Part shown: positions 1-8,316 of the stretch, one piece after another
Numbering within the stretch: position 1 is the first letter of the stretch
How the letters are laid out: every line of letters starts with the position of its first letter
Translations under genes and position numbers: made by a program
Assembly: GCF_003944755.1 (NCBI RefSeq)
Contig: NZ_RWGU01000050.1
Location: 310,001 to 374,000 of the forward strand
Direction: 5' to 3'
Length of the DNA: 64,000 nt
From: Rhodovulum robiginosum
Lineage (GTDB): Bacteria; Pseudomonadota; Alphaproteobacteria; Rhodobacterales; Rhodobacteraceae
The notes under the pieces: generated by a model
What the model was told of the DNA's origin: nothing
Databases searched by the model: none
Seen by the model: the letters and a program-made list of their open reading frames with translations, nothing else

Positions 1-441
1 GGTCAGCCCGCGAACGCCAGACGATACCCGGAGGCGAGCGCCTCGCCTGACGTGGCCCGGTCGTGCGCCCGAACGATGCGGCCGTGCCGGGCCCGCACGG
101 CCGGCGCGGGCCGCGATGATCGTCTGGCCGGGAAAGCCTCTGCCGAGGTTGCGGAATGCGCTTTTTAAAATAACATCTTATCAATGGGTTGCGTGGCTTG
201 TATTTGTTTCGGGACGTTGTCTCTAAATTCGGCGGTTCCCGGACATATCCGGTACGGAGCGCCGAGGCCCGCGCAAATCGGCCTTGCCCTTGAGGCCGGT
301 AAAATCCGGGTCTTGCGGGCACCGTCCATATGGCCGACGTCCCGCGCCTCTTGGCCGCATTTCATGAATGCACCGGTCAAAATCCTGTTAGAAACGTTTA
401 GGTAAGAAGTTGCGTTTCCCAGCCCGGATGATGGCGCCGCC
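1..441. other. Intergenic left edge; probable promoter region of first operon
   Basis: No gene is recognised here. The first ~160 bases are very GC-rich; bases 160-440 are clearly more AT-rich than the rest of the window, as expected of a promoter region ahead of the operon starting at 442. A 7-bp hairpin with a 3-base loop lies at 32-48 (AGGCGAG/CTCGCCT), and a 9-bp inverted repeat pairs 17-25 with 119-127. The first ~130 bases could be the end of a gene cut by the window edge, but no family is recognisable. I see no clean -35/-10 pair. Confidence 0.5.
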
Positions 442-1692
442 ATGATACCGCCCGCGATCAAAGCCGCCCTCGACAAGGCGCGCGCCGCCGCGGCAGCGCC
501 AGCCGCCGCGCCCGAAGGGCCGCGTCCGCCGGTCTTTCGCACGGTGCGCAAGCCCGATGCATCCACGGTTGCCGCCTATTGGGCGCGGCTCTCCCCGGAC
601 GGGGCCGCGGACAACCCGCTGCGCGATCCCGTAGGGCTGAGCGACCCCGGCCTTTACGCGCGCAATATCGAAAACCTGATCGGCACCGTCGAAATGCCCG
701 TCGGCATCGCCGGGCCGCTGCGGCTGAACGGGCTGCATGCGCGCGGCGATTTCGCGGTGCCGCTGGCGACGACCGAGGCCGCGCTCGTGGCCTCTTACTC
801 CCGCGGGGCGCAGGCGATCAGCGCGGCCGGCGGCGCCGAGGCGGCGGTGCTGTCCGAGGGTGTGCTGCGCAGCCCCGCCTTCGTCTTCGGCACGATTTTC
901 GACGCGGGCCATTTCGTCGACTGGGTCGCGGCCAACGATGCCGCCCTGCAAAGCGCCGCCGAGGCCACCACGCGCCACGGGCGGCTTGTCTCGCTGGAGC
1001 CGGTGATCGACGCCAACGTGGTGTTCTTGCGCTGCCGCTACCTGACGGGCGACGCGGCGGGGCAGAACATGGTGACCATCGCCACCGACGCGCTTTGCCG
1101 CCATATCGCGGGCGCCAGCCCGGTGCCGGTCCAGCGCTGGTATGTCGAGGGCAACCATTCCGGCGACAAGAAGGCCTCGTTCCTCGGCGCGGTCACGGGG
1201 CGCGGGCGCAAGGTGACGGCCGCCGTCACCCTGCCCGAGACGGTGATCCGCCGGGTGCTGCGTAGCTCGTCCACCGCGATGGCCGATTACGCCCGCGTCG
1301 CGGGGCTTGGCGCGGCGCTCTCGGGTCAGGTGGGGATACAGGCCCATTTCGCCAACGCGCTGGCCGCGCTTTACATCGCCACCGGGCAGGACGCCGCCTG
1401 CGTCGCCGAAAGCGCCGTGGGCATGACCCGGATCGAGCCTTGCGCGGGCGGCCTGTTCTGTTCCGTGACCCTGCCCAACGTGCTGGTGGGCACCGTGGGC
1501 GGCGGCACCGCGCTGCCCGCGCAATCGGCCGCGCTCGACATTCTCGGGCTCAGGGGCGAGGGCCACGCCCCCGCGCTGGCCGAACTCGCGGCGGGCCTGT
1601 GCCTGGCCGGCGAGATTTCCATCGTCGCGGCGATCGCCGAGGGCCATTTCGCCCGCGCCCACGAAAGCCTGGCAAGGGGGCCGCGGCCGTGA
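442..1692 (+). CDS. Class I HMG-CoA reductase homologue
   Basis: 416 aa. The family reduces 3-hydroxy-3-methylglutaryl-CoA to mevalonate with NADPH. The class I signature is clear: ENLIG and PVGIAGPL (77-92), ATTEAALVAS (109-118) with the catalytic Glu112, GDAAGQNM (203-210) of the NADPH site, DKK with Lys243, GQDAA with Asp317, GTVGGGT (350-356), and GHFARAH near the C-terminus with the catalytic His407. The Glu-Lys-Asp-His set is therefore complete. The N-terminal ~30 residues are Ala/Pro-rich, and there is no membrane anchor. Class I enzymes are unusual in alphaproteobacteria, which normally make isoprenoids by the MEP route. No other mevalonate-pathway gene is in the window, so the true substrate may be another acyl-CoA. 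The stop overlaps the GTG of the next gene. First gene of a seven-gene operon. Confidence 0.88.
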   Translation: MIPPAIKAALDKARAAAAAPAAAPEGPRPPVFRTVRKPDASTVAAYWARLSPDGAADNPLRDPVGLSDPGLYARNIENLIGTVEMPVGIAGPLRLNGLHARGDFAVPLATTEAALVASYSRGAQAISAAGGAEAAVLSEGVLRSPAFVFGTIFDAGHFVDWVAANDAALQSAAEATTRHGRLVSLEPVIDANVVFLRCRYLTGDAAGQNMVTIATDALCRHIAGASPVPVQRWYVEGNHSGDKKASFLGAVTGRGRKVTAAVTLPETVIRRVLRSSSTAMADYARVAGLGAALSGQVGIQAHFANALAALYIATGQDAACVAESAVGMTRIEPCAGGLFCSVTLPNVLVGTVGGGTALPAQSAALDILGLRGEGHAPALAELAAGLCLAGEISIVAAIAEGHFARAHESLARGPRP

Positions 1693-2606
1693 GCCTGGCC
1701 CGCCGCCTCTGGACCTACCAGGCCGAGCGGTTTCCCCTGGTTCGCACCGCGCTTTTGGTGGCGGTGTTCTCGGCGGCCAGCCTCAGCGTTTCGGCCCACC
1801 TGGCGGGCCGGGCCCTGCCCGGGCCGGGCGCCTATGCTGCGGGTTTTTTCTGTGCGCTGGTGCTGTTTTTCCAGATGCGCGCCGCCGACGAGGTCAAGGA
1901 CCACGACGACGATTGCCGCTTCCGCCCCGAACGCCCGATCCCCCGCGGGCTGGTCAGCCTGCGCCTGATCGTCGGCATTGCGCTGGGGCTGGCACCGCTG
2001 GCCGCGCTGGCGGCCTGGGCGGTGGGCATGGTGCCGCTGGTGCTGCTCTTGGCCACCTGGGGCTGGCTGGCGCTGATGAGCCTGGAATTCGGGGCGCCTG
2101 CGTGGCTGCGGGACCGGATGCTCGTCTACCTCGTCAGCCACATGGCGATCATGCCGCTGATGGATCTGTTCCTGACCAGCCTCGAATGGGCCGGCGCCGG
2201 CGGCCCGCACCCGGCGCTGGCGCTGTTTCTGGCGCTGTCCTTCGTCAATGGCTGCGTGCTGGAGATCGGGCGCAAGACCTGGACGCCCGAGAACGAGCGG
2301 GCGGGCGTCGAAAGCTATTCGCGCCTCTGGGGGCCGGGCCGGGCCGCGTTTGCCTGGGCCGGCCTGGTGGCCGCGGCGGGCGTTTTGCTGGCGCTCCTGG
2401 GCCTTGCGCTGTCGCCCGCGCTGGCCGGGCTTTTCGCGGCGCTGGGCGCGAGCGGTGCCCTGGGGGCGCTCGCGCTGGCCCGGCGGTTCGCCCATGCGCC
2501 CATGCCGGGGCTGCAAAAGGCGCTCGATGCCGGGTCGGGCCTGTGGGTGCTGGTCTGCTACGGTGCGGCGGGGGTCTTGCCGATGTTGATCGGGGGCGGG
2601 CCGTGA
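1689..2606 (+). CDS. UbiA-family prenyltransferase
   Basis: 305 aa from a GTG that overlaps the previous stop (GTGA); longer readings of this frame run antiparallel to the reductase logic and lack support. It is an integral membrane protein with about seven to nine hydrophobic segments. The first Asp-rich motif of the UbiA family is present (ADEVKDHDDDCRFRPERP, residues 66-83), which binds the Mg-diphosphate of a prenyl donor. The second Asp-rich motif is not canonical: at 192-211 it reads EIGRKTWTPENERAGVESYS, keeping acidic residues but not DxxxD. UbiA enzymes transfer a prenyl chain to an aromatic, glycerophosphate or other acceptor in the membrane. The acceptor here is unknown. Translationally coupled to the dikinase gene that follows. 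Confidence 0.8.
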   Translation: MSLARRLWTYQAERFPLVRTALLVAVFSAASLSVSAHLAGRALPGPGAYAAGFFCALVLFFQMRAADEVKDHDDDCRFRPERPIPRGLVSLRLIVGIALGLAPLAALAAWAVGMVPLVLLLATWGWLALMSLEFGAPAWLRDRMLVYLVSHMAIMPLMDLFLTSLEWAGAGGPHPALALFLALSFVNGCVLEIGRKTWTPENERAGVESYSRLWGPGRAAFAWAGLVAAAGVLLALLGLALSPALAGLFAALGASGALGALALARRFAHAPMPGLQKALDAGSGLWVLVCYGAAGVLPMLIGGGP

Positions 2607-5050
2607 TCCTCTGGCCCGACGAGGCGCGCGACCCGGCGGTCGCGGGCGGCAAGGCGGCGGCGCTGGCCCGTCTGTCCGAGGTGGGCTTTGCGGTGCCGCC
2701 GTTCTGCGTGCTGCCCGCCGAGGCGATGGACGAGCTGTGCACCGGCACGCTCTCTGAGGCGGCGCTTGGCCACGCGCTGGCAGAGGCGGCGACCCGTCTC
2801 GGCCCCGGCAGCTTCGCCGTGCGCTCTTCGGCGCGGGCCGAGGACAGCGAGGCCGACAGCCATGCCGGCCAGTTCGACAGCGTGCTGAACGTGCCCGCCG
2901 CGGGCCTGCCGGAGGCCGCGCGCAAGGTGCACGCCTCTGGCGCGGGCGAACGGCTCTCTGCCTATCGCAAGCGGCGCGCGCTGGCGGGCGGCGGGGCGCC
3001 GGCGGTGCTGATCCAGCGGATGGTCGCCCCGCGCGCGGCGGGCGTGGCGTTCTCGGTCGATCCGGTCACGGGGCGGCGCAACCGTGCCCTGGTCTCGGCG
3101 GTGGCGGGGCTGGCCGACCGGCTTGTCTCGGGCATGGCCGATGGCGAGGGCTGGACGTTTGGCGCAGACGGGCAGGTGGTAGAGGCCCCGGTCGCCCCCA
3201 CGGTCCTGACCGCGGACGAGGCGCGCGAAGTGGCCGCGCTGGCCCGCGCCGCCGAGGCGCATTTCGGCGCGCCGCAGGACATCGAATGGGCGCTGGACGA
3301 CAACCGTCTCTGGCTGGTGCAATCCCGGCCCGTCACCACCGCGCTCAGGCCCGTCCCGGTGCCCGACGACACGCTGATGGTGTTTGACAACTCGAACATC
3401 GTCGAGAGCTATCCGGGCCTCGTCAGCCCGCTGACCTACAGTTTTGCGCGATATTGCTACGACAGGGTCTATCGCGCCTTCGTCGATCTGCTGGGCGTGC
3501 CCGACGCGCAGGTGCGCGCCAACCGGCAGGTCTTCGCCAACATGCTGTCGCGGCTCGACGGGCGGGTCTATTACAACCTCGGTAACTGGTACCGGGCGCT
3601 GGCGCTGTTGCCGGGATTTTCGCTGAACCGCGGGTTCATGGATACCATGATGGGTGTCGACGAGCCGCTGCCGGAAGAGATGACCGCGCGGCTGGCCCCG
3701 CCGCCGGCCGGGGCATTGGCCCGTCTGGGTGACATGATGCGGCTTGGCCGCGTGGCGGTCGGGCTGGTCTGGTCGGCGCTGACGCTCGGCCGCACCAAGC
3801 GGCGCTTCATGGCCCGTCTGGAGGGCGCGCTCGCCGCCGAAGAGGGGCTCGCCGAGGCCAACCTGACCGAACTTGGCGCGCTCTACCGCCGGCTGGAAGG
3901 CGACCTGCTCGACCGCTGGGACGCGCCGCTGGTCAACGACTTCCTTTGCATGATCGGCTACGGCGGCTCGCGCGCGCTGATGGGGCGCTGGGCCGGCGAG
4001 GCGGGGCTGAGGCTGCACGCCGACCTCTTGATCGGGCAGGGCGGCATCGTCTCGGCCGAGCCGGTGACGCGCATCGCCGCGATGGGTGCGCGGGCGCGGG
4101 CGACCGGGCTTGTCGACCGGATCGAGGCCGAGGGGATGGCCGCGGCCGACCCCGAGCTGTCACAGATGATCGCGGCCTATATCGACCGGTTCGGCGACCG
4201 CTGCACCGAAGAGCTGAAGCTGGAGAGCCCGACGCTGGTCGACGACCCCGCGCCGCTGATGCGCGCCATCGCCGCCGCCGGGCGCCGCCACGCCGCGCCC
4301 CGGCCCGAGCGTCCCGCGCCCGATTGGCAGGGGCTGTTCCCCAACCCGGTGCGCCGGGCCATCGCGCGCCGGTTTGCCCGCTGGGCCCAGGCGCGCGTCC
4401 GCGACCGCGAGAATCTCAGATTCGAACGCACGCGCATCTTCGGCACCGCGCGGCGGATCTTCCTCGCCATGGGGCGCGAATTTGCGGCTCTGGGGCATCT
4501 GGAGGAGGCGCGCGATATCTTTTTCCTGACCGTCGAGGAGGTTCTGGGCGCCATCGAGGGCAGCGCGCTCAGCTACGATCTGGCGGGGCCGGTGCGCCAG
4601 CGCAAGGCCGAGATGGCGGCGGCCGCCACACGGCCCGACCCGCCCGAAAGGGTGCTGCTGCGCGGCGCGGCGGTGGGGCTGGCAGAAGGCCGGCCCGCCC
4701 TGGCCGCCGCCCCCGCGCCGGCGGGCGAGACGATGCGCCGGGGCACCGGCGCCTCGGCGGGCACCTTGAGGGCTGTCGCCCGCGTCGTGACCGACCCGCG
4801 CGAGGGCGCACTCGGCCCCGGCGAGATCCTGGTCGCGCGCAACACCGATCCGGGCTGGATCGCGCTGTTTGCCAATGCCGGCGGCATCGTGGTCGAGCGC
4901 GGATCGCTTTTGTCGCATTCGGCCATCGTGGCGCGCGAACTGGGCCTGCCTTGCGTGGTCGGGCTGAAAGGCGCGACGCGCTGGGTGACCGACGGCGAGA
5001 CCATCGAGATCGACGGGGCCAGCGGCGAGGTGCGCAAGAGCGATGGCTGA
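2603..5050 (+). CDS. PEP synthase-like dikinase (rifampin phosphotransferase-like architecture)
   Basis: 815 aa from a GTG overlapping the previous stop. The N-terminal ~250 residues are a PEP/pyruvate-dikinase ATP-binding domain (GGKAAALARL near the start, then SFAVRSSARAEDS, AGVAFSVDPVTG and QDIEWALDDNRLWLVQSRPV). A ~440-residue middle region of unknown family follows. The C-terminal ~100 residues are the swivelling phosphohistidine domain, with SLLSHSAIVAREL and His772. There is no C-terminal PEP-binding TIM barrel. This ATP-grasp / middle / His-domain layout is that of rifampin phosphotransferase, where the middle domain binds the small molecule that receives the beta-phosphate of ATP. 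I infer phosphorylation of an alcohol intermediate of this operon; the substrate is not known. Confidence 0.8.
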   Translation: MILWPDEARDPAVAGGKAAALARLSEVGFAVPPFCVLPAEAMDELCTGTLSEAALGHALAEAATRLGPGSFAVRSSARAEDSEADSHAGQFDSVLNVPAAGLPEAARKVHASGAGERLSAYRKRRALAGGGAPAVLIQRMVAPRAAGVAFSVDPVTGRRNRALVSAVAGLADRLVSGMADGEGWTFGADGQVVEAPVAPTVLTADEAREVAALARAAEAHFGAPQDIEWALDDNRLWLVQSRPVTTALRPVPVPDDTLMVFDNSNIVESYPGLVSPLTYSFARYCYDRVYRAFVDLLGVPDAQVRANRQVFANMLSRLDGRVYYNLGNWYRALALLPGFSLNRGFMDTMMGVDEPLPEEMTARLAPPPAGALARLGDMMRLGRVAVGLVWSALTLGRTKRRFMARLEGALAAEEGLAEANLTELGALYRRLEGDLLDRWDAPLVNDFLCMIGYGGSRALMGRWAGEAGLRLHADLLIGQGGIVSAEPVTRIAAMGARARATGLVDRIEAEGMAAADPELSQMIAAYIDRFGDRCTEELKLESPTLVDDPAPLMRAIAAAGRRHAAPRPERPAPDWQGLFPNPVRRAIARRFARWAQARVRDRENLRFERTRIFGTARRIFLAMGREFAALGHLEEARDIFFLTVEEVLGAIEGSALSYDLAGPVRQRKAEMAAAATRPDPPERVLLRGAAVGLAEGRPALAAAPAPAGETMRRGTGASAGTLRAVARVVTDPREGALGPGEILVARNTDPGWIALFANAGGIVVERGSLLSHSAIVARELGLPCVVGLKGATRWVTDGETIEIDGASGEVRKSDG

Positions 5051-6149
5051 GCCTCCCGCCTCTCCGGTGGCCGGCCGCGCCCGGTTCGACCGCATCCGCT
5101 ATGCCCAGGTGTGGGAGGATGCCGACCTGCTGTTGCCGGCGCTGGGCGAGGTGCGGGGCGAACGGTTGCTCTCGGTCGCGGCGGCGGGCGACAACGCGCT
5201 GGCGATGCTGCTGCTCGATCCGGCCGAGGTGGTGGCGGCGGACCTGTCCGAGGCGCAGCTCAACTGCCTTCGGCTGCGGCTGGCCGCGATCCCGCGCCTC
5301 GGCCACACCGATTTCCTGGCGTTGATGGGCGCGCGCGCGGCGCCGCCGCGGGTGCGGGTGGCGCTGATGGAGCGGGCATTGGCCGATGCGCCCGGCGCGC
5401 TGCGCGATTTCTGGCTCGACCGCGCGCGCGCGGTCGGGCGCCATGGCGCGGGCGGCGTCGGCAAGTTCGAACGGTACTTTCGCCAGTTCGCCCGCTACGT
5501 CCTGCCGCTGGCCCAGCCGCCAGAGATAACCGAGGCGCTGTTCGAGCCCCGCGCGCCGCTCTCGCGCAAGGTCTTTTACGCCGCCAAGTTCGACACCTGG
5601 CGCTGGCGGCTGTTGATGCGGGCGTTCTTTTCGCGGCCCGTCATGGCCCGGCTGGGCCGCGACAAGGCGTTTTTTGCCCATGTCGAGGGCAGCGTGGCCG
5701 ACCATGTCATGGCCCGTGTCCGCCACGCCCTGACCGAGCTCGACCCGGCCGACAACCCGTTTCTGCACTGGATCGTCACCGGCAATCACGGTGCCGCCCT
5801 GCCGCTGGCCTGGCGCGCCGAGCACTACGACACCCTGCGCGCGCGCCTGTCGCGGATCCGGCTGTACCACGGCGCGGTCGAGACCGCGCCGGTGGCGGGC
5901 GTGGCGGGCGCGAACCTGTCGGATATCTTCGAATACATGTCCGAGGCGGAAACCGCCCAGGCCCTCGCGCGGATCGTGGAACGGGCGCGGCCGGGCGCGC
6001 GGCTGGTCTACTGGAACATGATGGCGCCCCGGCGCGGCGCAGAGATCAGGCCTGACCTGCTGGCCCCGCTTCCGGCCGTTGCGATGCCCCTCAAACCCAC
6101 GGACAAGGCATTCTTCTACGATGATTTCGTGGTGGAGGCGGTCCGATGA
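5043..6149 (+). CDS. DUF3419 / BtaA-like SAM-dependent 3-amino-3-carboxypropyl transferase
   Basis: 368 aa; starts eight bases inside the previous gene (ATGGCTGA). It matches the BtaA family, which moves the 3-amino-3-carboxypropyl group of S-adenosylmethionine to diacylglycerol in betaine-lipid synthesis. Visible signs are RYAQVWEDADLLLPAL near the N-terminus, the Rossmann-type SAM region (LLSVAAAGDNALAML, then AADLSEAQLNCLRLRL), NLSDIFEYMSE, and GARLVYWNMMAPRR near the C-terminus. BtaB, the N-methyltransferase that completes the betaine headgroup, is absent nearby, so the product need not be a betaine lipid. In context it probably decorates the lipid made by the neighbouring enzymes. Confidence 0.82.
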   Translation: MAEPPASPVAGRARFDRIRYAQVWEDADLLLPALGEVRGERLLSVAAAGDNALAMLLLDPAEVVAADLSEAQLNCLRLRLAAIPRLGHTDFLALMGARAAPPRVRVALMERALADAPGALRDFWLDRARAVGRHGAGGVGKFERYFRQFARYVLPLAQPPEITEALFEPRAPLSRKVFYAAKFDTWRWRLLMRAFFSRPVMARLGRDKAFFAHVEGSVADHVMARVRHALTELDPADNPFLHWIVTGNHGAALPLAWRAEHYDTLRARLSRIRLYHGAVETAPVAGVAGANLSDIFEYMSEAETAQALARIVERARPGARLVYWNMMAPRRGAEIRPDLLAPLPAVAMPLKPTDKAFFYDDFVVEAVR

Positions 6150-7468
6150 ACGCGCCCGCGGCACAGATCGCGGCGGGGCTGGCGCTTTTGGCGGGGCTTT
6201 TCGCGTTGCTCTTTGCCCTTGGGCGCATCGGCCGGCGCCGGGGCTGGCCGCCCGAGCTGAGCCGCAAGACGATGCACATGGCCACCGGTCTGGGCGCGCT
6301 GGCACTGCCTTTCGTGCTGCGGATCGACTGGGCCTTTTACGCGATCCTCGGCATCGCGCTTGCCGGGTTGGGTCTGCTGCGCCTGCCGCGGCTCCGCGCC
6401 ATGGGCGGGGCGCTGCACGGGGTCGCGCGCGCATCCTATGGCGAGATGTTTTTCGTGCTCTCCATCGGTCTTTTGCACCTCTTCGCGGGGGGGCAGCCGG
6501 TGCTCTACGTGCTGCCGCTGGCGATCCTGACGCTGGGCGACGCGGCGGCGGCGCTGGTGGGCGGGGTCTACGGGCGGCGGATGTTCCGCGTCGAAGAGGG
6601 CGCCAAGAGCATCGAGGGCAGCGTCGTCTTCTTTCTCGTCTCCGCCAATCTCGCGATGATCTGCCTGTTGCTGCTGACCGACATCGCCAGGGAAAACGTG
6701 ATCCTGATCGGTCTGATGGCCGCGCTTTTCGGCGCGCTGGTCGAGGCCGATAGCTGGCGCGGCTTCGACAATCTCTTCCTGCCCATCGGCCTGATGATCT
6801 TTCTGACCACCGCGCTGGCCGCGCCCGCGGCCGATATCGCCGCGCGGATGGCGCTGTTTCTGGGCGCATGGGCCGGGTTTGCATGGCTGGCGCCGCGGCT
6901 GGGCGCCGACGGGCACAGCGTGCGCGTGCATATCGTCGCCGCCTTCCTGATCCTGTCGGCCACCAGCAGCCAGAATGCGGTGCTGCCGCTTGCGGCGCTT
7001 TTTGCCCATGCGCTGACGCGGCGGCTGTCGCCCACCGCCGACCGCCACCCCGATCTCGACATGGTCGCGGCGATCGGCCTGCTCAGCATCTTCGCGTTGG
7101 CCGCGGGGGCGGGGCTGGGGGTCAACGTGCTGAATTTCTACGCGCTGGCCGCCGGCAGTCTGGCCGCCGCGCTGGTCGCGCTGGCGCTGGAGCCGTTTCC
7201 GGCCCTCTGGCGCGCGATTGGGGGTTTTGCAGCCTCGGCGGCGCTGTTTTCGGCCTGGCTGGGCGTGATGGCGCTGAACGGCGCGGGCCCCGGCTGGCAT
7301 GGCGAGCTTCGGCCCGCGGGACTGGCGCTGTTTCTTTTGGCCACGGTGCTGCCGGCCTACCGGCCGCATCTCTTCCGCCGGCAAAGGGCGTTTCGCCTGC
7401 TGGCACTCTGTGCCGGGCCGGCGGCGGCGATTTGCGGGATACTCTATGTCGTCGGAGGCCGGGCATGA
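6146..7468 (+). CDS. Phytol/dolichol/diacylglycerol kinase-like integral membrane protein
   Basis: 440 aa with roughly 14 hydrophobic segments; ATGA overlap with the previous gene. The N-terminal half matches the CTP-dependent VTE5/SEC59/DGK1 lipid-kinase family: ELSRKTMHMATGLGAL (about 37-52), LGDAAAALVGGVYGRRMF, the EGAKSIEGSVVFF motif, and EADSWRGFDNLFLPIG. These enzymes phosphorylate a membrane-bound alcohol (phytol, dolichol or diacylglycerol) with CTP. The second half (about 235-440) is a further membrane domain of unknown function, longer than in most family members. Together with the dikinase two genes upstream it would give two successive phosphorylations, as when a prenyl alcohol becomes a prenyl diphosphate; that order is my inference. 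Confidence 0.75.
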   Translation: MNAPAAQIAAGLALLAGLFALLFALGRIGRRRGWPPELSRKTMHMATGLGALALPFVLRIDWAFYAILGIALAGLGLLRLPRLRAMGGALHGVARASYGEMFFVLSIGLLHLFAGGQPVLYVLPLAILTLGDAAAALVGGVYGRRMFRVEEGAKSIEGSVVFFLVSANLAMICLLLLTDIARENVILIGLMAALFGALVEADSWRGFDNLFLPIGLMIFLTTALAAPAADIAARMALFLGAWAGFAWLAPRLGADGHSVRVHIVAAFLILSATSSQNAVLPLAALFAHALTRRLSPTADRHPDLDMVAAIGLLSIFALAAGAGLGVNVLNFYALAAGSLAAALVALALEPFPALWRAIGGFAASAALFSAWLGVMALNGAGPGWHGELRPAGLALFLLATVLPAYRPHLFRRQRAFRLLALCAGPAAAICGILYVVGGRA

Positions 7469-8316
7469 GGGAAATACCGTTGGAAACCGAAGGCGCGTCG
7501 GCGGTTTTCTACCCTGCGGCGCCGGGCTTTCCGGGGCGCCGCGCGGGCGCGGTGGGCCAGTTCCGCTGTGCCGGCGCCGAGGCTGGCGCGCGGCTGTTGC
7601 GCGAGGCCGCGGCGATGGCCCGCGCCGAGGGGCTGGACGATCTGCTGGGCCCGATGGACGGCACCACCTGGGCGCCTTACCGGCTGGTGAGCTGGAGCGA
7701 CGGCAGCCCGCCCTTTCTGATGGAGCCGTGCTCGGGCCCGCATGACCTCGCGGCGTTCACCGGGGCGGGGTTCGCGCCCGTGATGCGCTACCTCTCGGCG
7801 CGGGTCGGCGCGGCCGAGGCCGCGGCGCGCGCGGTGGGGCGCGAGATCGCGGGGCTGGAAGTGGCGGCCTGGGACGGGGCGGCGCCCGAGCGGCTGTTCG
7901 GCGAAATCCACGAACTGTCCTGCCGGGCCTTTGCGCGCAATGCGTTTTACACGCCGATTACGCGCGAGGCGTTTCTCGGGCTCTACCTGCCGCTGGTGCC
8001 GATGATCGACCGACGGCTGGTCTTTCTCGCCCGCGAGGGGACGACCGGCGCGCTGACGGGGTTCCTCTTCGGCATCCCGGACTATCAGCAGGGGCCGCAG
8101 CCCGACCGGGCGATCCTGAAGACCTATGCCAGCCTGCGCTTTGGCGCGGGCCACCTGTTGGCCAAGGCGTTTCACCAGGCCGCGGCCGAGGCGGGGTTCG
8201 CGCAGGTGATCCATGCGCTGATGGCCGAGACCAACCTCTCGCGCGACCGCAGCGCGGGCTATGGCGCGGTGCCGTTTCGCCGCTACGCGCTGATGGGGCG
8301 CGCGCTCGATGGCTGA
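7465..8316 (+). CDS. GNAT-like N-acyltransferase domain protein
   Basis: 283 aa, ATGA overlap with the previous gene. No close family is recognised with certainty. The general pattern resembles long GNAT-fold proteins: a region with LDDLLGPMDGTTWAPYRL, a central FTGAGFAPVMRY strand, and a C-terminal part ending FAQVIHALMAETNLSRDRS with a GYGAVPFRRYALM tail, typical of acyltransferases whose final segment reads as 'neighbour, similar position, same fold'. No signal peptide or membrane segment. Inside this operon it may transfer an acyl or aminoacyl group to an intermediate, possibly one activated by the next gene product. Confidence 0.55.
   Translation: MREIPLETEGASAVFYPAAPGFPGRRAGAVGQFRCAGAEAGARLLREAAAMARAEGLDDLLGPMDGTTWAPYRLVSWSDGSPPFLMEPCSGPHDLAAFTGAGFAPVMRYLSARVGAAEAAARAVGREIAGLEVAAWDGAAPERLFGEIHELSCRAFARNAFYTPITREAFLGLYLPLVPMIDRRLVFLAREGTTGALTGFLFGIPDYQQGPQPDRAILKTYASLRFGAGHLLAKAFHQAAAEAGFAQVIHALMAETNLSRDRSAGYGAVPFRRYALMGRALDG

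Noticed and set aside
184-405. Plus-strand ORF of 73 aa near the left edge
   Set aside because: No ribosome-binding site, family similarity or coding character; it lies in the AT-rich presumed promoter region.
442-1692. Complete mevalonate pathway
   Set aside because: Only the reductase is seen; none of the kinases, the decarboxylase or HMG-CoA synthase is present.
5043-6149. Betaine-lipid (DGTS) biosynthesis genes
   Set aside because: Only a BtaA-like gene is present; BtaB is missing and the neighbours point to prenyl lipid chemistry.
4569-6884. Long minus-strand ORF of 771 aa
   Set aside because: Arg/Pro/Ala-rich composition typical of antisense frames in GC-rich DNA; fully covered by recognised genes on the plus strand.
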